Shown here: positions 60,075 to 64,000 of the stretch, in pieces
Layout: each line of letters begins with the position of its first letter
How positions within the stretch are numbered: position 1 is the stretch's first letter
NCBI GenBank assembly: GCA_002104935.1
Contig: MCGT01000003.1
Location: 1,178,001 to 1,242,000 of the forward strand
Direction of reading: 5' to 3'
From: Hesseltinella vesiculosa
Taxonomy: Eukaryota > Mucoromycota > Mucoromycetes > Mucorales > Cunninghamellaceae
Length of the DNA stretch: 64,000 bases
Notes under the pieces: model-generated
Database searches by the model: none
Told to the model about the DNA's origin: nothing
Seen by the model: the letters and a program-made list of their open reading frames with translations, nothing else
Program-made: the position numbers and the translations under genes

Positions 60075-63000
60075 CTATGGCCAGTCGGCCGGCAGGCCAG
60101 GAGCAGACGGCACAAACACCGGTTTGATGCGGTGGCGAAGCGGCTTGATGTCGCGCTTGGCCTAGTTAGATATAAAAAAAAAAGTCAGTGAGTGCCATGG
60201 CCAACAAGATCTTTATCTTTTGCTTTTCTTACGAGAACATCGCCGCTTGCCACACGCCGACGAGGGGGGTCATCCTCGTCATCTCCTGGCCCAGAGTTCA
60301 GTTGGACCCCTACAATTCTTGTTGCTGCAGCCGCTGTACCGGCTGCCAAGGCAGGCACAGCGGGAGCAACAGCAGGCAAAACAGGTGCACCAACACCGCG
60401 CCCAGCAGGACGAGCAGAAGAAGACGCACGGCCACCACCAGCGAGAGCAAGAAGAGCTTCGGCTGCTGACGTGCAGCGCACGCCAGCAGGAGGAGGAGGA
60501 GGAGAAACAGCAGCAGAAGCAGTGCGCACGGCGGGTGGCGCACTTGCACGCACAGCAGGACGAACAGCTGTGCGTGCAGGAGGCGGAATGGACGTGCGCA
60601 CTGGGCGGCGAGGAAGAGGAGCCGCCACAGCAGGAGAAACGGGAGCAGGCACACGCACAGCAGCAGCAGACACACCAGGTGCAACAGCACCACGCCCAGC
60701 AGGGCGAGCAGAAGAAGACACACGGCCACCACCAGCGAGAGCAAGGAGAGCTTCAGCTGCTGACGTGCAGCGCACGCCAGCAGGAGGAGGAGGAGGAGAA
60801 ACAGCAGCAGACACACGCACAGCAGCAGCAGCAGCAGACACACCGGGAGCAGCAGACACACGCACAGCAGCAGCAGCAGCAGACACACCGGGAGCAGCAG
60901 ACACACGCACAGCGGCAGCCGGAGCAGCAGAGACACCGGGGGCAGCAGAGACACCGGGGGCAGCAGACACGCGCACAGAGGGAGCAGGAGCAGCAGAGGC
61001 AGCGGGGCGAACAACAGAACGCACACGGGCACCACCAGCAAGAGCAACGAGAGCTTCAGCTGCCGACGAGCGGCGCACACCACCAGCAACAGCTGGAGAA
61101 ACGACATCCGCCAAGCGAGAACGCACAGTGGGAGCAGGTGCGTTGTCGCTTGCCACAGTGCAGGTGGGCAGGCACTGGGCAGGACCAGCAGGCACGTCAC
61201 CAGTGCCTGCGGCTCGCTTGACGGGGGCTGCTGTGGGTGCAGTGTCGTCTACGAGCATTGGCTCGACAGGAACCACGACACTGCGGGCTTGCACCACAGC
61301 AGCAGGTGCCAGGGCAGGTTCATCCACGAGCATTGGCTCGGGAGAAGCCGCAGGAACAATGGCGGCTTGATCCACGAGCATTGGCTCGGGAGAGGCCACT
61401 GGCACCGGAACAGGGACACCCGCATCGGCTTCAGCAGCCCAGCACCAAGGAACAGGGACACCAACGCGACGAACAGGCAAAAGACCTAGATTGGATTGAG
61501 CAAATGTCAATAAACACTCTCCATTTCAATACTCCATCATTGTCTTACCAAAAGCGCGGTCGAGGGCCATGTGGCGGGCATGTCGTCGGCGGTGTCGGCG
61601 GTGCTGGCTGACAAAAATGAAGCGCAGTTGGCCTAAGAAAAAAATAGATCGTATATGAGTAATGCGTCTTTGGTTGACTCCACTATTTGCAACTTACGCT
61701 CAAGCACGTATGGCTGGTGGCGGTGGCCATAGTGCTTGTTTGGCCAAGCAACCAACTTTGAGCGGGGTCGGGAGGCTTTGTGAAAAAAAAAAAAAAAAGA
61801 GAATGAGCTTCGTGTTTGCATTCATGTTTTACAAGATTTGGTTTCACACGACTTACGAGGGCAAAAGACCACGACAGGTACATCAGTTGATGCGGCAGGA
61901 GCAACAGTGGCCGCATCAACTGAAGGGGCAGAGCTTGAAATCACAGCCACAGCTGATGCGGCAGGAGCAACAGTGGCCGCATCAGCTGAAGGAACAGGGC
62001 TTGAAATCACAGCCTCAGCAGAGTCTGAGGCTGGAACACCGCGAGTGGAAGCTTTCTTGACGACGAGGAGGTTGGATTCCTAAATGGAATACAAAAAAAT
62101 TAGTTTTGCACCGATACAAACAAGTCATTTGATTAACTCACCAAGCCAATCGAGTCCTCGTATTTGGCGATGGGGGCTTTGTTGACGACGAGGAGGTTGG
62201 TTCCCTACATGAAATACGATAAGATGAGCATTGTACCGAGTAAAATAAAGTCTTTGATCAACTTACCAAGCCAAAGGTATCCTCGCTTGCGGTGTTGGGG
62301 ACTTTGTTGTCGACGAGGAGGTTGGTTCCCTACATGAAGTACAACAAGATTAGTACTGCTGCACCGGTGAAAACAAAGTCTTTGATCAACTTACCAAGCC
62401 AAAGGTATCCTCGTTTGTCGTGGTCAGGACTTTGGGGTGGTGAATGAGCTTCGCCTATTTGCAACAAAAAGGAAAAGGGGTGAGTTGTGTGTTCTCTTGC
62501 CAAGAGCCATAACAAATAGCCAAAGACTTACATTGTTGATACAGCGGATGACAAACTCATTCTTTGCAGAACGTGTGCCCTATGCACAGTTAAAAAAAAT
62601 GACTGTGAATAAACGATTCCAGAGTATTTGATCAAACTTACCAAGTCCACGTTCTGGTACTCAACCCCCTTTGTACAATGAAAGATAAGAAAAAGTAAAA
62701 TGGATATGAGTACGATGATTTCTAGGCAAATATGTTTTTGGTAAGACTTACAAAGTCCAAAGGTGCGTATTGGTGTCGGCAGGTTCGCTAATTAAAGTAA
62801 AGAAGACGATGATTAGACTCGACTGAATAGACCACTACTTTAGTATTAAACTTACCGTGCCCGAGGCGAACAAGTAGATTGCATACATGATCAAGGACAG
62901 GGAACATGCAGCAATCAAGGCGGAGGCTATGGCCGACACAAGCAGGATCAAGGTTGACGCAAGCAGGAGCAAGGCTGACCATAGCACGGCCGACAAACAG

Positions 63001-63521
63001 ACCAACACCACATCAAAGAGCTTGCTGACCAAAAGGTCAGCGGCCAAAACCAACTGATGAGCCAGGTGCACTACATCAGGGGTAATGGCAAGCACGCAAC
63101 GAGCAAAACGCACAGCAACGTTGCGGATGTGGCTGGCAATACGCACAGCACCTTTGTGGATCTGGCCAAAAAGATCCAAACGAACAACACCCCAAAGCAG
63201 AACATAACATGCCAGGACGGCAGCCATGGCACAAAGGCCAAGCGCAAAGTCACTGGCAAAGTTCTCGGAAACTTCACCCACGGTGGCCAGTGGGGAAGGT
63301 GAAGATGCAGGTGCGGCATCGAGGAGAGCGGGAACGGGTGGTGGGGTGATCAAAGGGGTGGTCGAGCGAGCCAAACGCTCAAGCTCGAGCACAATGCGCC
63401 AGTACTGGCGGAAGAACAGTACTGGCAAAAAAACAGCAGCAAAAAGGAAGAGCATCGCAAAAAAAAAGCAAGTAAAAAGCACGATAGCAGTAATAAGAAA
63501 ACGAAAAAAAAACAGCAGCAA
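60075..63521 (-). CDS. Large membrane/Ala-Pro-repeat protein with duplicated exons
   Basis: Twelve exons: 63521-62856, 62787-62752, 62668-62642, 62579-62532, 62454-62395, 62329-62267, 62204-62142, 62079-61857, 61775-61698, 61632-61549, 61485-60233, 60161-60075, giving 895 residues in phase. Exon 1 encodes a membrane domain: a hydrophobic segment at 1-37, one near 85-115 and two to three in 150-222. Exons 5-8 share the modules NLLV(D/V)xK and E-D-(T/S)-(F/I)-G-L. Exon 8 has two copies of a Val/Ala-rich unit (PSADAATVAPAAS). Exon 11 has three EPMLVD motifs and many VRVSAAPGVSAA repeats, plus two copies of AGVRCTSAAEALLALAGGG, and ends acidic-basic. The family is unknown. Repeats and GC content differ strongly from the neighbours. 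The 3' end could extend beyond 60075. Confidence 0.6.
62142..62460 (-). repeat. Tandem exon-intron duplication within the 895-residue gene
   Basis: Two exons of exactly 63 nt (62329-62267 and 62204-62142), a 60-nt exon (62454-62395) and the start of the next exon share sequence. The introns between them also match, sharing AACTTACCAAGCCAAAGGTAT and TCCCTACATGAA(A/G)TAC on the plus strand. Units repeat about every 125 bp. Confidence 0.85.
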
Positions 63522-64000
63522 AGTAGGGTAACCCTAAAGAAAAAGAAAAGAAAACAGTCGAGGCTCAAGAAGCAAGTAAACAAAAAAAACTTTTTCGCCA
63601 GCGACCAATCAAATCACAGCGGTGGCTTGTGCTCTCTGACTGGCTTTTTCTCCTCAACGTTTCTTTGACATTTGCTAGAGTAAAAGACACATTACCTCAA
63701 GAAATGAAAAAGGCGTAAAGAAATGCAACGCGCAGAGTGTAGTGGAGATAGAATGAATTGAGGCACAGAGATTGTGCATCGTAGCACTGGCCGAGTTTCA
63801 CCAAATGCAGGCGATCGAAAATAACCCTAATACACCACTCATTTTGGGGGAAATCAACCGTGATCTGCACTGGTATTCTCTCTGCTTATTACGATATACA
63901 CTGTACGTAAAGTGTCAATAATAAGGTCTATTTCTTGCGAGTCAGGGAGACATTTGAAAAGGGGTATTGCCTGCATTTACAAACACCGAAGAGAGCGGCG
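63522..64000. other. Intergenic region at the right edge
   Basis: Promoter side of the 895-residue gene, then a repeat copy at 63722-63802. No coding region seen. Confidence 0.5.
63722..63802 (+). repeat. Dispersed repeat, copy B (matches 34037-34112)
   Basis: Same order of shared blocks as copy A, with about 15 bp inserted before GAGTTTCAC. Confidence 0.6.

Noticed and set aside
60310..61200. A second minus-strand frame of 296 Leu/Cys-rich residues
   Set aside because: It overlaps the repeat exon in another phase and cannot be joined to neighbouring exons.
60192..61370. Long plus-strand open frames (392 and 333 residues; Ala/Thr/Gly- and Gln/His-rich)
   Set aside because: They are antisense shadows of the Ala/Pro repeat exon: GC-rich trinucleotide-like repeats keep several frames open. 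Only the minus-strand frame is flanked by in-phase introns and exons.

Overview
This is nuclear DNA of a filamentous fungus, most likely an early-diverging Mucoromycota/Mucorales-type species. The reasons are genes packed on both strands, many short introns (about 45-140 nt) with poly-T tracts before the acceptor, A/T homopolymers in spacers, typical fungal single-copy genes, and a gene at 38.3-39.6 kb that resembles an expanded uncharacterised Mucoromycota family. I see no rRNA, tRNA, CRISPR array, intact transposon or bacterial operon. All exon models were built by hand from splice signals, reading phase and family conservation.

0-14 kb: an unrecognised Ser/Pro-rich protein; a tandem pair of Sec14/CRAL-TRIO lipid-transfer genes with identical intron positions; an Mtc1-like protein; a WrbA-type quinone reductase; isopentenyl-diphosphate isomerase (IDI1) divergent from an unrecognised gene; and a low-complexity multi-exon gene. 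14-28 kb: an ADIP/Msd1/SSX2IP-like coiled-coil protein, an unresolved 2.4-kb stretch, a bHLH regulator, a CAP-Gly protein divergent from an Ufe1/syntaxin-18 SNARE, and a 15-exon P5B ATPase (Ypk9/ATP13A2 type). 28-46 kb: an HSF-type regulator, phosphatidylinositol synthase (PIS1), a 3-kb repeat-bearing spacer, an LRR protein divergent from adrenodoxin reductase (ARH1), an orphan accessory-family gene with a small zinc-finger-like fragment next to it, and RMI1 divergent from a Gid7/WDR26 protein.

46-64 kb: a fungal_trans-type regulator that shows only half of a Zn2Cys6 cluster, a Myb/SANT protein, two tandem S9 serine peptidases with a near-identical gene-conversion patch, a 4-kb spacer holding dispersed and tandem repeats, and a 12-exon gene for an 895-residue membrane/Ala-Pro-repeat protein with tandemly duplicated exons.

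Functional themes are lipid metabolism and transfer (Sec14 pair, PIS1, IDI1), membrane traffic and transport (Ufe1, Ypk9), microtubules (CAP-Gly, Msd1-like), transcription (bHLH, HSF, C6, Myb), protein turnover (Gid7, S9 peptidases) and genome stability (RMI1, Mtc1). These are neighbours rather than one pathway. The most unusual features are the GC-AG introns (three well supported), the conversion tract in the peptidases, the exon-duplicated repeat protein, and dispersed repeats shared between the two ends of the window.
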